Part shown: positions 9,587-20,622 of the stretch, one piece after another | How positions within the stretch are numbered: the first letter of the stretch is position 1 | Layout of the letters: each line of letters opens with the position of its first letter | DNA from: Corynebacterium ulcerans | Lineage (GTDB): Bacteria > Actinomycetota > Actinomycetes > Mycobacteriales > Mycobacteriaceae | Assembly (NCBI RefSeq): GCF_900187135.1 | Contig: NZ_LT906443.1 | Coordinates: 1-64,000 of the forward strand | Direction: 5' to 3' | Length of the DNA: 64,000 nucleotides | Translations under genes and position numbers: made by a program | Notes under the pieces: generated by a model | What the model saw: the letters and a program-made list of their open reading frames with translations, nothing else | Told to the model about the DNA's origin: nothing | Database searches by the model: none

Positions 9587-10798
9587 GTGAGTTTTCATCC
9601 CGCTGAGGTGCGTTTCCTTATTACTCATGAGGAAAAAATCACCGATGCAGAACGGCGCCTGACGGCAGACCATCCCATGACCAAAGCAAGCGCCATTAAA
9701 GACAGCGCTTTCTTCCGTTCCGAATTTGGCGACTATGGACGCGCAGCGATGGAGCTGGTGAGTTCCCGATCTGCGGCTCAAGGAAAACTTCCTAGCCAGT
9801 GGCTTATGTGCCATGAATCAGCACAGCAAGCAACTCCACTTGTGGTAGCTCAACGCAGAGCTGAAAGGATAGCTGCGTATTACCCTCAGGGGTTGGTCCA
9901 CGATGTCACGTGCTCGATTGGCACGGAGGGCGCTGCAATTACCGAGGCCGGGATGGACTACCACGGCAGCGATCTAGACCAGGCTCGCTTGTTGATGGCC
10001 CAGTTTAACGAGCCGCGAGGTCTCTACTCGCGAGCAGATGCCCTCAGGCCGGCGTCGACAAGCGAAAGCATCATAGTAGCCGATCCTGCGCGCCGGGCCG
10101 GTGGGCGAAGAATTACTTCTCCGGCGCAGCTTATCCCGCCCCTTCCCAGTCTCGTAGAGACCTGGCAGGGACACGAGCTGGCTATCAAATGCGCCCCGGG
10201 TCTTGACTTCTCAGAGTGGGACGGACTTGTGAGCGTGGCAAGCGTGAATGGGGGAGTAAAAGAGGCTTGCTTATACACAGCCGGACTGAGTGCCGGGGAA
10301 ACCCGCGAGGCGCTTCTTATAACCACATCTAAAACAGAATGCCTTACTGATAGTCACCGTATAGACATAATTACTGATCGTATGCCTTCCGACGTCGGGG
10401 CAGACTCCCCAGGGAAGTACCTCATCGATCCAGACGGTGCGGTCGTGAGATCGGGACTCGTGCGCCATTATGCTCGGCGCGAGGGACTGTGGATGCTGGA
10501 TGAGCGGATCGCATACCTGACGGGTGATGCGATCCCGGCGGGACGTAGTGGTTTTAAATTTATTGAATCCGTGCCACTGAAAAAGCTCAAAACTGCGTTA
10601 AAAAAACACGATTGCGGGAGTTTAGAGATCCTTGTACGTGGAGTAGACGTGGACCCGGATGTACTACGAAAGAAGCTCGGGCTTAAAGGTAAGCGGCCTA
10701 TGGCGGTGTTCTGTACTCGCGTTGGTTCTCAAGGCGTTGGGCTTGTTTGCGAGGCCCGTGAGTACGCAGATGAGCCGCCCCATACTTTTGTGCACTAG
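9587..10798 (+). CDS. THUMP-like domain class I methyltransferase
   Basis: A 403-residue predicted SAM-dependent methyltransferase of the type annotated with a THUMP-like domain at its C terminus. The SAM motif I region reads VHDVTCSIGTEGAAI, followed by the acidic strand YHGSDLD, and IIVADPARRAGGRR could be the catalytic NPPF/DPPR-like motif (here DPAR). The C-terminal 80 residues are basic. RNA is the likely substrate by family, but no target can be named. GTG start 17 bp after the Nudix stop; no clear RBS. Transcription probably continues from the Nudix gene. Confidence 0.75.
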   Translation: MSFHPAEVRFLITHEEKITDAERRLTADHPMTKASAIKDSAFFRSEFGDYGRAAMELVSSRSAAQGKLPSQWLMCHESAQQATPLVVAQRRAERIAAYYPQGLVHDVTCSIGTEGAAITEAGMDYHGSDLDQARLLMAQFNEPRGLYSRADALRPASTSESIIVADPARRAGGRRITSPAQLIPPLPSLVETWQGHELAIKCAPGLDFSEWDGLVSVASVNGGVKEACLYTAGLSAGETREALLITTSKTECLTDSHRIDIITDRMPSDVGADSPGKYLIDPDGAVVRSGLVRHYARREGLWMLDERIAYLTGDAIPAGRSGFKFIESVPLKKLKTALKKHDCGSLEILVRGVDVDPDVLRKKLGLKGKRPMAVFCTRVGSQGVGLVCEAREYADEPPHTFVH

Positions 10799-10915
10799 AC
10801 TTGCCCAACGTGTGCGTCATCGAGACGCGAGATAAAGCAAGAGACTGTTTCGATTTTCGGTAGGGACGTCACCTCGACTCCTTACTCTGAGAGAAGAAAA
10901 GAAGGGATGACACCG

Positions 10916-11710
10916 ATGCCCGCAATCGTGGCTCTGGTCAAAAATGTTCCCGATACATGGTCAACAAAGAAGCTTGAGAGTGATTTCACCCTTGATCGCG
11001 TCAATGTTGATTCTGTGATCGATGAGATTAACGAGTACGCGGTGGAACAAGCGCTGCGGCTTAAAGAGTCCAATCCAGATGCTGGGTACACGGTAGTCGC
11101 CCTTTCCGCCGGGCCGGCAGGTTCGGAGGAAGCATTGCGGAAGGCGCTCGCTATGGGTGCCGATCAGGCGATTCTGCTCTCGGATGAAGCACTTGCCGGC
11201 TCTGATGTTCTGGGGACCGCATGGGCTTTAAATAACGCAATTAACCAGATTCCGGATGTCGCGCTCATCGTGGCAGGCTCTGCCTCTTCCGATGGAGCCA
11301 TGGGAGCAGTTCCGGGAATACTCAGCGAGTATCGTCAGCAGCCCGCTCTTACCAGCATGCGTGAGATTACTCTGTCGGGGAACACCATCAGCGGTATCCG
11401 GGAGACTCATGACGGCGATTTTGCTCTTGAGGCAACACTTCCGGCGATTGTGGCTGTCACAGAAAAAGCAGATAAGCCTCGGTTCCCAAATTTCAAGGGC
11501 ATTATGGCAGCTAAAAAAGCTGAAATTCAGCAGTTTAACTTGGCATCTATAGGGGTCGCCCCGGAGCACGTGGGGCTTGCACATGCTGCTACCGCTGTTA
11601 CCGCTGCTACGGAGCGCGCGGCTCGCCAAGGCGGCGACGTGATCAACACAGACCCGCGTACCGCAGCTGCCGCTATCGCAGACTTCCTAGCCGCTGAGAA
11701 GCTCATCTAA
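10916..11710 (+). CDS. etfB: Electron transfer flavoprotein beta subunit
   Basis: Beta subunit of the FAD/AMP electron transfer flavoprotein, which takes electrons from acyl-CoA and related dehydrogenases. Conserved ETF-beta features: IVALVKNVPDTW at the N terminus, DRVNVDSVIDEINEYAVEQALRL-type segment (residues about 24-48), the AMGADQAILLSD loop and PALTSM. ATG 10916 (MPAIVALVK) is chosen over 10907 because AGAAGGGA then has a workable 8-nt spacing and the start matches homologues. It precedes etfA by 20 bp. No dehydrogenase or ETF-quinone reductase gene is nearby. Confidence 0.93.
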   Translation: MPAIVALVKNVPDTWSTKKLESDFTLDRVNVDSVIDEINEYAVEQALRLKESNPDAGYTVVALSAGPAGSEEALRKALAMGADQAILLSDEALAGSDVLGTAWALNNAINQIPDVALIVAGSASSDGAMGAVPGILSEYRQQPALTSMREITLSGNTISGIRETHDGDFALEATLPAIVAVTEKADKPRFPNFKGIMAAKKAEIQQFNLASIGVAPEHVGLAHAATAVTAATERAARQGGDVINTDPRTAAAAIADFLAAEKLI

Positions 11711-11730
11711 ACAAAGGAGAAGAACAGACA

Positions 11731-12687
11731 ATGTCAACTGTTTACGTACTTGTCGAACACGCCGATGGACAGGTTCTTCCCGCAACAGGAGAGCTTTTCA
11801 CCGCTGCGCGAGTGCTTGGCGACGTCACAGCCGTCGTCGTCGGTACCCCGGGGACGCATGAGCCGCTCGTGTCTAAGCTGGCCGAGCTTGGCGCCACCTC
11901 CATTGTTGCAGCGCAAGCCGCCGACGTGGATTCTCGTATTGTGATCCCACAAGCAGACGCTCTGTCGATGCTTGCAGCAGCCGCGCCGGGGCCGATCCTT
12001 GTGGAGGCAGGAGTCCACGGTAATGAAATCGCGGGACGCCTTGCCGCACGTCTTGCCTCTGGTGTGTTGTGCGATGTGGTCGGAATCAACCCTGATAGGA
12101 CCGCGCATCTTTCTGTGTTTGGTGATACCGTCGATGTTTCTGCCGCAGTCGGGGGCGCAAGCCCGATTTACACATTGCGTCCCGGAAGCGTGGAAGCTGT
12201 GCCGTCTCCTGCAGCGGGAACCGTATCTGTCATGGAGATTCCCACTGCCGCCGTGAAGGACGTAAAAGTAACCTCCTTTACTCCAGCGGTTAAGGGCGAT
12301 CGTCCGGATCTGACTAGCGCAAAGGTCGTCGTGGCAGGTGGTCGCGGAGTGGAATCCGCGGAGAACTTTGGTTCTATCGTTGAGCCGCTTGCCGACGCCC
12401 TCGGCGGGGCTGTGGGTGCTACCCGCGATGCTGTTGACCTGGGATACTACTCGGCGCAGTACCAGATCGGGCAAACAGGCGTTACCGTCTCTCCCGATGT
12501 GTACATTGGCCTCGGCATCTCTGGTGCTATTCAGCACACATCCGGAATGCAGACGTCAAAGAAAATTATCGTCATCAACAATGATGAGGATGCTCCATTC
12601 TTCTCTATTGCAGATCTTGGTGTGGTGGGAGATATCCATGAGATCGCCCCGCTGCTTGTCCAGGAGATTGCTCAGCGGAAAGCCTAG
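11731..12687 (+). CDS. etfA: Electron transfer flavoprotein alpha subunit
   Basis: Alpha subunit of the ETF dimer; it holds the FAD. The C-terminal FAD domain is complete: GGRGVESAENF, GATRDAVDLGYYS, QIGQTGVTVSPDVYI and GISGAIQHTSGM, then VINNDEDAPFFSIADLGVVGD. Its 318-residue length is normal. The start has AAAGGAG 14 nt upstream and lies 20 bp after etfB, so the two are co-transcribed. A 15-bp hairpin with a T-run at 12706-12749 ends the operon. In mycobacteria the etf pair also sits just before a cysteine desulfurase and mnmA. Confidence 0.95.
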   Translation: MSTVYVLVEHADGQVLPATGELFTAARVLGDVTAVVVGTPGTHEPLVSKLAELGATSIVAAQAADVDSRIVIPQADALSMLAAAAPGPILVEAGVHGNEIAGRLAARLASGVLCDVVGINPDRTAHLSVFGDTVDVSAAVGGASPIYTLRPGSVEAVPSPAAGTVSVMEIPTAAVKDVKVTSFTPAVKGDRPDLTSAKVVVAGGRGVESAENFGSIVEPLADALGGAVGATRDAVDLGYYSAQYQIGQTGVTVSPDVYIGLGISGAIQHTSGMQTSKKIIVINNDEDAPFFSIADLGVVGDIHEIAPLLVQEIAQRKA

Positions 12688-12705
12688 GAGCACGAACGTT
12701 GATTC

Positions 12706-12749
12706 AAAGTATGCCGAGCCTTGTGTATTAAGGGCTCGGCATACTTTTT
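12706..12749 (+). terminator. Strong terminator after etfA
   Basis: Perfect 15-bp inverted repeat (AAAGTATGCCGAGCC and its complement) with a 12-nt loop and TTTTT at the end of the right arm. Confidence 0.9.
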
Positions 12750-12793
12750 GTGTCAACGGGGAACCGGCTTCCTACCCGGAGTGCAGTGCGGAG

Positions 12794-12799
12794 TAGAAT
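12794..12799 (+). promoter_or_regulatory. -10 hexamer (TAGAAT) of the cysteine desulfurase gene
   Basis: TAGAAT sits 8 nt before ATG 12808 with no Shine-Dalgarno, directly after the etfA terminator. It fixes the start as MQSSYFDHAATTP. Confidence 0.6.
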
Positions 12800-12807
12800 C
12801 GGCCCCC

Positions 12808-13935
12808 ATGCAGTCGAGTTATTTTGATCATGCCGCAACCACGCCAATCCGTAAGGTTGCGCGAGACGCTTGGCTAGAGAATACGCATCTGGTTAACCCA
12901 GCAAGTCAATATAGTTCGGGGCGAGCGGCGCGGAGCGTCCTTGACACCGCGCGCGAGGAAATTGCCGAGTTGCTTGGGTGTGAGCCTATTGAAGTCCTCT
13001 TCACCGGCTCAGGTACGGAGTCTGACAATATCGGTGTTGCAGGATTATGGCAGGCCAGCGACCTTACTCGGATCGTTAGCACGGGGATAGAACACCCCGC
13101 GGTGCTTGAGACACTGAAGTACCTTGAGACGCGTGGCGCCGAGGTAGACATGCTTCCCGTCGGTTCAGACGGGATTGTCTCGGATCTTGCACAGTTGGAT
13201 GAACCTGCTGCTGTGGCTGCGGTGATGTGGGCGAATAACGAGACTGGTGCGCTACAGCCAATCCACAAAGTAGCTTCGTCTGCTGCCTCCGCGGGTACGC
13301 CTCTCCATGTTGATGCCGTGCAAGTGGTAGGGCATCTTCCCGTGAATTTTCATGAGCTTGGGGCGACCACGCTTGCAGCAAGTGCCCACAAATTTGGTGG
13401 GCCTCGGGGCATTGGTTTGTTGTTGGCTCGACGCTCGCCTGCTCCTCGTCCTATTTTCCATGGTGGTGGGCAAGAACGTGGCATTAGATCTGGAACCGTG
13501 GATGTGGCTGGGGCTGCGGCTACGGCTGCGGCTTTGTCTGAAGCAGTCGCTGAGATGGAGCAGGAACAACGCAGAGTAATGGCATTGCGCAACGAGCTTC
13601 GCAGTCGCATTCTAGAAACGATTGATAACGTTGTGCTGCATACCCCGGACGATGCATTGCCAGGGCACCTTCACGTGTCTTTCCCTGGAGCAGAAGGCGA
13701 TAGCCTCATTATGCTTCTGGACTCGCTTGGTTTGGAAGCATCCACCGGTTCAGCATGCTCAAACGGAGTGAACAGGGCCAGCCATGTTCTTTTGGCTGCA
13801 GGGGTGGAAGAAAAGATTGCCCGCAGCACCATTCGCTTTACTCTTGGCCGGACAACGGGAGAGGCGGACGTCGAGAAGCTTGTGCAACAGCTACCCGACG
13901 TGGTCAGGCGTGCGCGTTTAGCCGGTATGGCCTAG
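12808..13935 (+). CDS. Cysteine desulfurase (IscS/NifS type)
   Basis: PLP enzyme that moves sulfur from cysteine to acceptors such as MnmA and Fe-S scaffolds. The 375-residue protein shows FDHAATTP at the N terminus, GIEHPAV (PLP-stacking His), the PLP lysine in SAHKFGGPRG, and the mobile-loop cysteine in STGSACSNG. The catalytic loop is the longer IscS/NifS kind, not the SufS kind. It is followed by a convergent gene and then mnmA, so supplying sulfur for tRNA 2-thiouridine is a reasonable role. Its stop codon overlaps the stop of the opposite gene in a CTAG palindrome. Confidence 0.93.
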   Translation: MQSSYFDHAATTPIRKVARDAWLENTHLVNPASQYSSGRAARSVLDTAREEIAELLGCEPIEVLFTGSGTESDNIGVAGLWQASDLTRIVSTGIEHPAVLETLKYLETRGAEVDMLPVGSDGIVSDLAQLDEPAAVAAVMWANNETGALQPIHKVASSAASAGTPLHVDAVQVVGHLPVNFHELGATTLAASAHKFGGPRGIGLLLARRSPAPRPIFHGGGQERGIRSGTVDVAGAAATAAALSEAVAEMEQEQRRVMALRNELRSRILETIDNVVLHTPDDALPGHLHVSFPGAEGDSLIMLLDSLGLEASTGSACSNGVNRASHVLLAAGVEEKIARSTIRFTLGRTTGEADVEKLVQQLPDVVRRARLAGMA

Positions 13936-14801
13936 GCGGCTGGTGGATCGAAGCGAGGTACTCCGGCAGCCATGAAGTTACGGGTCCAGGCATCGTCCTT
14001 GTAATGGGCAGGTACTCCGCCTCCTAGCAAGGAACGCGTTATGTGTTGCGTCGCTGTAAGGTCGGGGAGCGGAGAGTCTGTGCCGATCAGTATGAGGTTT
14101 CCGTACCTCCGCCCCTTGAGCATTGCAGGGTCCGAGATACAGGCGACGTGTGTAAAAACTTCTGCCATGCCTTTAAGCTCAGCACGGGCACCCCGGAGAT
14201 CGGAGTGGTCCCCGCAGTTGGCTACGTAAAGCCCTCCCGGCGCGAGGCTGCGGTGGCAGTGGCGGAAAAACTCGACGGTTGTTAGCGGGAGCGGAGTGGA
14301 ATCACCAGCGAAGACGTCTCTGATAATCACATCCCGGCTTGCATCGGTAAAAGAATTGGTTACCTCTCTGGCCTCACCCACGCGGATCTTTAACAACGGT
14401 GCGCGAGGAAGATCGAACCATACGCGAGCTAATCGAGCTAGCTCGCCATCCAATTCCACTACGGTGTTTCGCGACTTGGGGTATTGATGCGCTAAGTAGC
14501 GAGCCATCGTGCAGGCACCGCCACCTAAATGGGTGACTCTGAGTGCAGTCGGCGATGCATGGGCGGTGACAAACCACTCTACGGCTGCGGCAATCCACCG
14601 CATGTACTCGTACTCAAGCCTGCTGGGGTCTTCACATATATGGCTCGACGGTACCCCGTTGACGTAGACCTCCCAGGCATGAGACATGAAAGAATCTGGT
14701 CGAAGTTCCACGGTTCCCGTAGACGTGGGGTAAACCCCTGCTACAGGCCCATTACTAGCGTTGAGATCCGGCGAAACCAGACCACCCTTTTTCCTACCCA
14801 T
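13932..14801 (-). CDS. Spermidine synthase-like class I methyltransferase fold protein
   Basis: A 289-residue protein of the spermidine-synthase-like family (aminopropyltransferase fold). It keeps the nucleotide-binding loop HLGGGACTMARYLA (about 100-113), the acidic strand end NTVVELDGELARLAR and a DVIIRDVFAGDSTP segment in the place of the catalytic Asp region. No partner speC/speD genes are near, and many actinobacterial members are of unknown activity, so polyamine synthesis is not assured. The start has TAACCT 8 nt upstream. It is convergent with the desulfurase gene and divergent from mnmA. Confidence 0.8.
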   Translation of the reverse strand: MGRKKGGLVSPDLNASNGPVAGVYPTSTGTVELRPDSFMSHAWEVYVNGVPSSHICEDPSRLEYEYMRWIAAAVEWFVTAHASPTALRVTHLGGGACTMARYLAHQYPKSRNTVVELDGELARLARVWFDLPRAPLLKIRVGEAREVTNSFTDASRDVIIRDVFAGDSTPLPLTTVEFFRHCHRSLAPGGLYVANCGDHSDLRGARAELKGMAEVFTHVACISDPAMLKGRRYGNLILIGTDSPLPDLTATQHITRSLLGGGVPAHYKDDAWTRNFMAAGVPRFDPPAA

Positions 14802-14809
14802 GAGCGATA

Positions 14810-14815
14810 AGGTTA
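14810..14815 (-). promoter_or_regulatory. -10 hexamer (TAACCT) of the spermidine synthase-like gene
   Basis: Minus-strand TAACCT, 8 nt before ATG 14801, consistent with leaderless expression. Confidence 0.45.
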
Positions 14816-14920
14816 CAGTGCCTATGCTGAGTGACTGGGAATAAGACTAAGATAGCTCCGTTGAACAAGTAGCGGGCATGTTCGGCGCTTGAGGACAATA
14901 TAAGGAGTACAGGGAAGCAC

Positions 14921-16045
14921 ATGCGAGTTCTTGCAGCGATGAGTGGCGGAGTGGATTCAGCAGTGGCAGCAGCGCGAGCTGTCGCAGCAGGCCATGAGGT
15001 AGTAGGCGTACACCTTGCGCTCTCGCAGGATCCGCAAACAGTACGAGAATCTTCTCGTGGTTGTTGTTCACTAGAGGATTCCGCAGATGCCCGCAGGGTA
15101 TGCGACAAACTGGGGATTCCTTTTTATGTGTGGGATTTTTCGGATCGTTTTAAAGAAGACGTGATTGATGACTTCATCTCCTCCTACGAAGCGGGAGAAA
15201 CACCAAATCCTTGCCTTAGATGCAATGAAAAGATCAAGTTTGCTGCGTTGCTGGAACGCGGTATCGCTTTGGGATTCGATGCCGTAGTAACTGGCCACTA
15301 CGCTCAGCTCACCCAGCCCGCAGATGGCGGTGACGGCTATTTGCGCCGTGCTATTGACCCGGAAAAAGATCAGTCGTATGTGCTTGGCGTGCTCAGCGAA
15401 AAAGAAATCGCGCATTGTATGTTCCCTGTGGGTGATACCGTTAAACCCAAGATTCGTGAAGAAGCGGCAGCTCAAGGCTTTTCCGTGGCAAAAAAGCCGG
15501 ATTCCTATGACATTTGCTTCATTCCTGATGGTAATACGCAGGCGTTCCTGGGTCGGCATATTGGTCTTAGGCCGGGCATGATCGTGGATACAGAGGGACA
15601 GCCTCTAAAAGAGCACGACGGTGCGTGGAACTACACCATTGGTCAACGCAAAGGGCTTGACATTAAGCAGCCTGCGGCAGATGGAAAACCGCGTTATGTC
15701 ACAGATATTGATGCTGTGACAGGAACCGTAACCGTGGGATCCCGTGACGATCTTTCTGTGAGCCGGATTTACGCTGACCGCTTGAAGTATCTCCATCCAG
15801 CTCTCAGCGGAGAGTTCTCTGCAGAGGTTCAAGTTCGTGCTCACGGCTCCGTGGTGCCCTGTCAGGTGAGCGTCGATTCGCACAACGATACGATGACTAT
15901 CACCCTGCACAAGCCGTTGTCTGGCGTGGCGCGTGGTCAGGCCGCAGTGATTTACTTGCCGGATGTCGGCGGGGATATCGTGCTTGGGTCTGGAACAATC
16001 TACGACACCCAGAAGGCCACCGGTACGCACCTCACTAGCGCTTAG
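14921..16045 (+). CDS. mnmA: tRNA-specific 2-thiouridylase MnmA
   Basis: Adds sulfur to U34 of tRNA Lys, Glu and Gln. The 374-residue protein starts [17 protein letters not shown], the PP-loop ATP site. Catalytic Cys is in [15 protein letters not shown] and the second Cys in [16 protein letters not shown] and the GQRKGL segment are also present. AAGGAG lies 15 nt and AGGGAAG about 6 nt upstream of the ATG. The cysteine desulfurase upstream is the likely sulfur source. A MetE-like gene follows after 17 bp, probably in the same operon. High certainty. Confidence 0.96.
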   Translation: MRVLAAMSGGVDSAVAAARAVAAGHEVVGVHLALSQDPQTVRESSRGCCSLEDSADARRVCDKLGIPFYVWDFSDRFKEDVIDDFISSYEAGETPNPCLRCNEKIKFAALLERGIALGFDAVVTGHYAQLTQPADGGDGYLRRAIDPEKDQSYVLGVLSEKEIAHCMFPVGDTVKPKIREEAAAQGFSVAKKPDSYDICFIPDGNTQAFLGRHIGLRPGMIVDTEGQPLKEHDGAWNYTIGQRKGLDIKQPAADGKPRYVTDIDAVTGTVTVGSRDDLSVSRIYADRLKYLHPALSGEFSAEVQVRAHGSVVPCQVSVDSHNDTMTITLHKPLSGVARGQAAVIYLPDVGGDIVLGSGTIYDTQKATGTHLTSA

Positions 16046-16062
16046 CTGCGGAGAGATTTTCT

Positions 16063-17034
16063 ATGGCAACATTCGCTTTAGGCCCTATGCCTGGTACGAG
16101 CATGATCGATGCTGCAGATGTTATTGCAGGCGAAACCGGAGATATGAGAGCACTTCCGCAGCTTCCTAGTCGCGGTCTAGGATCCGATGCTGTCGGCCGG
16201 ACGTGTACGTTGATGCCTGATCTTCCGGTAGAAAAGGGGCCAAGGTCCTGGCGCTTGAGCGCGCGGCCGCAGCTACTCACTCACCGGATCTGGGACCGCA
16301 TGGAGGAAGACCTGGATCAGTTGCAAGGTCAGTGGGGAAGTACCCCTATGCTCAAAGCGCAAGTGTTGGGCCCTTGGACGTTGGCGGCTCACATGGAACT
16401 TCCCAATGGGCATCGAGCCGTCACTGATTCTGGCGCACTGAGAGACATTACAGAGGCTCTGACGCATGGGGTGAGAGAACACGTATCTGACTTGCATAAG
16501 CGTTTCGACGCTCACATCCGCATACACATCGATGAACCAGCGCTTTCTGCGTTACGCCGTGGTGAGATCCAGGGCACGAGTGATTTTGATACGATCCCAG
16601 CCGTTCACCCTAAAGACCTAGGGGAACGTCTTGCCGGCGTTGTAGAAGCGGTGCGCGGAGAGAACGTAGACCTGGTGCTACTTGATGAGACTGGCAGGGA
16701 ACCCAACGTGGACGTTGCTGTTCTTGCAGTAGTAGATCAAATCCTCATCTCTCCTACTCGCGTGAGAGGAACGAGGCTTCTCGACGCCTTCGGGGAAGCA
16801 CTTGCGTCGGGAATGCGCGCTGGTTTAGGGCTTTACGGTATGAATGCCCGCGATCTTGCTATTGCTGTGGCCAGGTTCTACGACGAGCTCGGTATAGAAC
16901 GTCATGCCTTGGCGCACGCAGATATAACCCAGTCTGCTCCTAGGATTGACACAACTCTTGTGGAGGTGGCCCATGATTTGGCCACCTTGCGGGAAGTCGA
17001 GGAGATTCTGCAGCGTGATGCGGGCGATCTTTAG
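16063..17034 (+). CDS. MetE-like (cobalamin-independent methionine synthase family) protein without zinc ligands
   Basis: A 323-residue protein with the MetE C-terminal barrel pattern: GPMPGTSMIDAADVIAGE near the start, KAQVLGPWTLA, and HIDEPALSALRRGEI. Real methionine synthases need a His-Cys-Glu-Cys zinc site; here the only cysteine is in GRTCTLMP and no HxC motif exists, so methyl transfer to homocysteine is unlikely. Equivalent proteins lie beside ligA and mnmA in mycobacteria and are unassigned. GGAGAG lies upstream of the ATG; it follows mnmA by 17 bp. Family is clear; activity unknown. Confidence 0.8.
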   Translation: MATFALGPMPGTSMIDAADVIAGETGDMRALPQLPSRGLGSDAVGRTCTLMPDLPVEKGPRSWRLSARPQLLTHRIWDRMEEDLDQLQGQWGSTPMLKAQVLGPWTLAAHMELPNGHRAVTDSGALRDITEALTHGVREHVSDLHKRFDAHIRIHIDEPALSALRRGEIQGTSDFDTIPAVHPKDLGERLAGVVEAVRGENVDLVLLDETGREPNVDVAVLAVVDQILISPTRVRGTRLLDAFGEALASGMRAGLGLYGMNARDLAIAVARFYDELGIERHALAHADITQSAPRIDTTLVEVAHDLATLREVEEILQRDAGDL

Positions 17035-17057
17035 TTTTGGGTGAGCGGTAGTACGGT

Positions 17058-17756
17058 TCAGCCCTGCATTGGCCAGGACGTATTGATAGAGGATGCGTCT
17101 TTGCCCTTGCCCTCAAAATAGTTTTTGAGGTTCGTCTGAAATTCGTAGTATTCGACGGCTTGGAATTCCATGAGCTCATTGAGGGATTTTTGAGAAATCT
17201 CCTCTTTAAAGTTTCGATTTGCTTGCATCCACGCTATGCGCGCCGCCGCGAGTGCATCGGAGGTAGCCTCATGAGCGTTGTCTAAACGCACGTTGTAGTG
17301 CTGGCAGAGATCCGTAAGCGTGCGCTTGCCTCGGCGGAACCGGTCGAGGGCTTTATCCATGACGTAAGGGTCAAACACTGGGCCGGTAACAACAAAATCA
17401 CCAGTGAGCTTTCTTAACACCGTGAGGTCATAGGCAGCGTTATAAACAATGAGTGTAAGGCCGTCAGCCCACGCTTGTTGGATGGCCGCCACGGTTTCCT
17501 GTAGCACTTCTTCATGTGGACGCCCGTGCTCGCGTGCATATTCCGTGGTGATGCCGTGAACCTTTGTGGCTTCCTCGGGAATTTCTATTCCAGGGTCTGC
17601 CAGAAGTTCCTGTGGGTGGGCACCATTGCTATCGATCCTGACGAGTGCAGAGGACACGATGCGAGCTTCATGGGGATTCGCAGAGGTGGTCTCGAGGTCA
17701 AAGCTTAGGACTTTCATCGGATCAAAGACAGCAACATTAGGGTCAAGAGAGTTCAT
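17058..17756 (-). CDS. DEDDh 3'-5' exonuclease (DnaQ-like)
   Basis: A 232-residue stand-alone exonuclease of the DNA polymerase III epsilon type. Exo I motif is LSFDLETTSANP (Asp and Glu metal ligands), Exo II is VYNAAYDLTVL, and Exo III is HEATSDALAAARI. It lacks the polymerase-binding tail of a true epsilon subunit; a C-terminal extension of about 60 residues is charged. It is convergent with the MetE-like gene and divergent from ligA, sharing a short intergenic region. TAGGGT lies 7 nt before the ATG. A second gene of this family is at 58337. Confidence 0.88.
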   Translation of the reverse strand: MNSLDPNVAVFDPMKVLSFDLETTSANPHEARIVSSALVRIDSNGAHPQELLADPGIEIPEEATKVHGITTEYAREHGRPHEEVLQETVAAIQQAWADGLTLIVYNAAYDLTVLRKLTGDFVVTGPVFDPYVMDKALDRFRRGKRTLTDLCQHYNVRLDNAHEATSDALAAARIAWMQANRNFKEEISQKSLNELMEFQAVEYYEFQTNLKNYFEGKGKDASSINTSWPMQG

Positions 17757-17763
17757 GACTCAC

Positions 17764-17769
17764 ACCCTA
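17764..17769 (-). promoter_or_regulatory. -10 hexamer (TAGGGT) of the exonuclease gene, leaderless
   Basis: On the minus strand TAGGGT ends exactly 7 nt before ATG 17756. Confidence 0.5.
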
Positions 17770-17795
17770 GACAATCCCTTCAACACCCGGTGTAA

Positions 17796-19913
<2,118 letters not shown>

Positions 19914-19917
19914 GCAT

Positions 19918-19965
19918 CAGGTGTAGAGAGCAGTGGGGGAGACGCTCTCTACACCTGTCTTATTT
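19918..19965 (+). terminator. Terminator after ligA
   Basis: Perfect 14-bp stem CAGGTGTAGAGAGC and its complement, 12-nt loop, then TCTTATTT. It also separates ligA from the convergent ACT-domain gene. Confidence 0.85.
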
Positions 19966-20622
19966 ATTCAAAATCCTGCCAAGGATCGTTCCCAGGTTTC
20001 CTAGGTGTTCCACCTCACTGCTGAGGTAATCCGGTCCGCCCACACGCCCGATGACAAGCACAAGGTTTGTCCCGATGAGCGGGGCTGCAGCAAGGGAGGA
20101 ATCTAGGAGCCCCCACGACTGTGGGATCCACGGCTCGGACTCAGGAATGAGTGTGCGAGCTTGTTGGATGGGGACTATGTCGGGGCTGGACCCGTCGTCT
20201 TCAGGGGCAGCGATAGAAGCGGTGACACGGGTGACACCGCCGTGGACGTCGAGAAGCACTGCCCACGTAGAAGTAAGCGCCTGCGGCATATTGTTAACGA
20301 GTTTTGCCAAGGAATCAGAATGTGTATTAGCCCCGGCAACCGACGCCAGCATTGCGATTTGCCCACGACGATCAACACGGCCAGAAAATGGACGAATGGA
20401 ATCGACGTCTACGCCCTCTACCTCGTGAGCGGCTGTGATTAAAGCGTCCGCCATCGTGCCTGCAGGAAGCTCGATCACCATATCGTCCATGACGGTGCCG
20501 TCGGGAAAAGACTCGACGACGTCTACGGAGGAAATATTGCCGTCGACAAGTCCAATGGCCTCTGCTAAGCGTCCGAGGCTACCTGGCGCATCGGGGATAT
20601 GAACACGAATGAGGTAGGACAT
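19960..20622 (-). CDS. ACT-domain protein
   Basis: A 220-residue cytoplasmic protein with an ACT-type N-terminal domain: YLIRVHIPDAPGSLGRLAEA followed by GNISSVDVVES, the classical beta-alpha-beta start of amino-acid-sensing modules. The rest (about 90-220) resembles a GAF-like sensor in outline but I cannot name it. Such proteins occupy the same place between ligA and gatC in mycobacteria. ATG 20622 is listed; TTG 20628 is an alternative with better spacing to AAAGG. The ligand and target are unknown. Confidence 0.8.
   Translation of the reverse strand: MSYLIRVHIPDAPGSLGRLAEAIGLVDGNISSVDVVESFPDGTVMDDMVIELPAGTMADALITAAHEVEGVDVDSIRPFSGRVDRRGQIAMLASVAGANTHSDSLAKLVNNMPQALTSTWAVLLDVHGGVTRVTASIAAPEDDGSSPDIVPIQQARTLIPESEPWIPQSWGLLDSSLAAAPLIGTNLVLVIGRVGGPDYLSSEVEHLGNLGTILGRILNK

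Noticed and set aside
11734-12537. Long antisense frame over etfA (267 codons)
   Set aside because: Lies wholly over a clear etfA; composition (Arg/His/Cys/Gly-rich) is that of a GC-rich shadow frame.
12721-12807. N-terminal extension of the cysteine desulfurase
   Set aside because: It would start inside the loop of the etfA terminator; a -10 box and the homologous start MQSSYFDHAATTP point to 12808.
16063-17034. True methionine synthase MetE
   Set aside because: No zinc-binding His/Cys pattern and only half the usual length.
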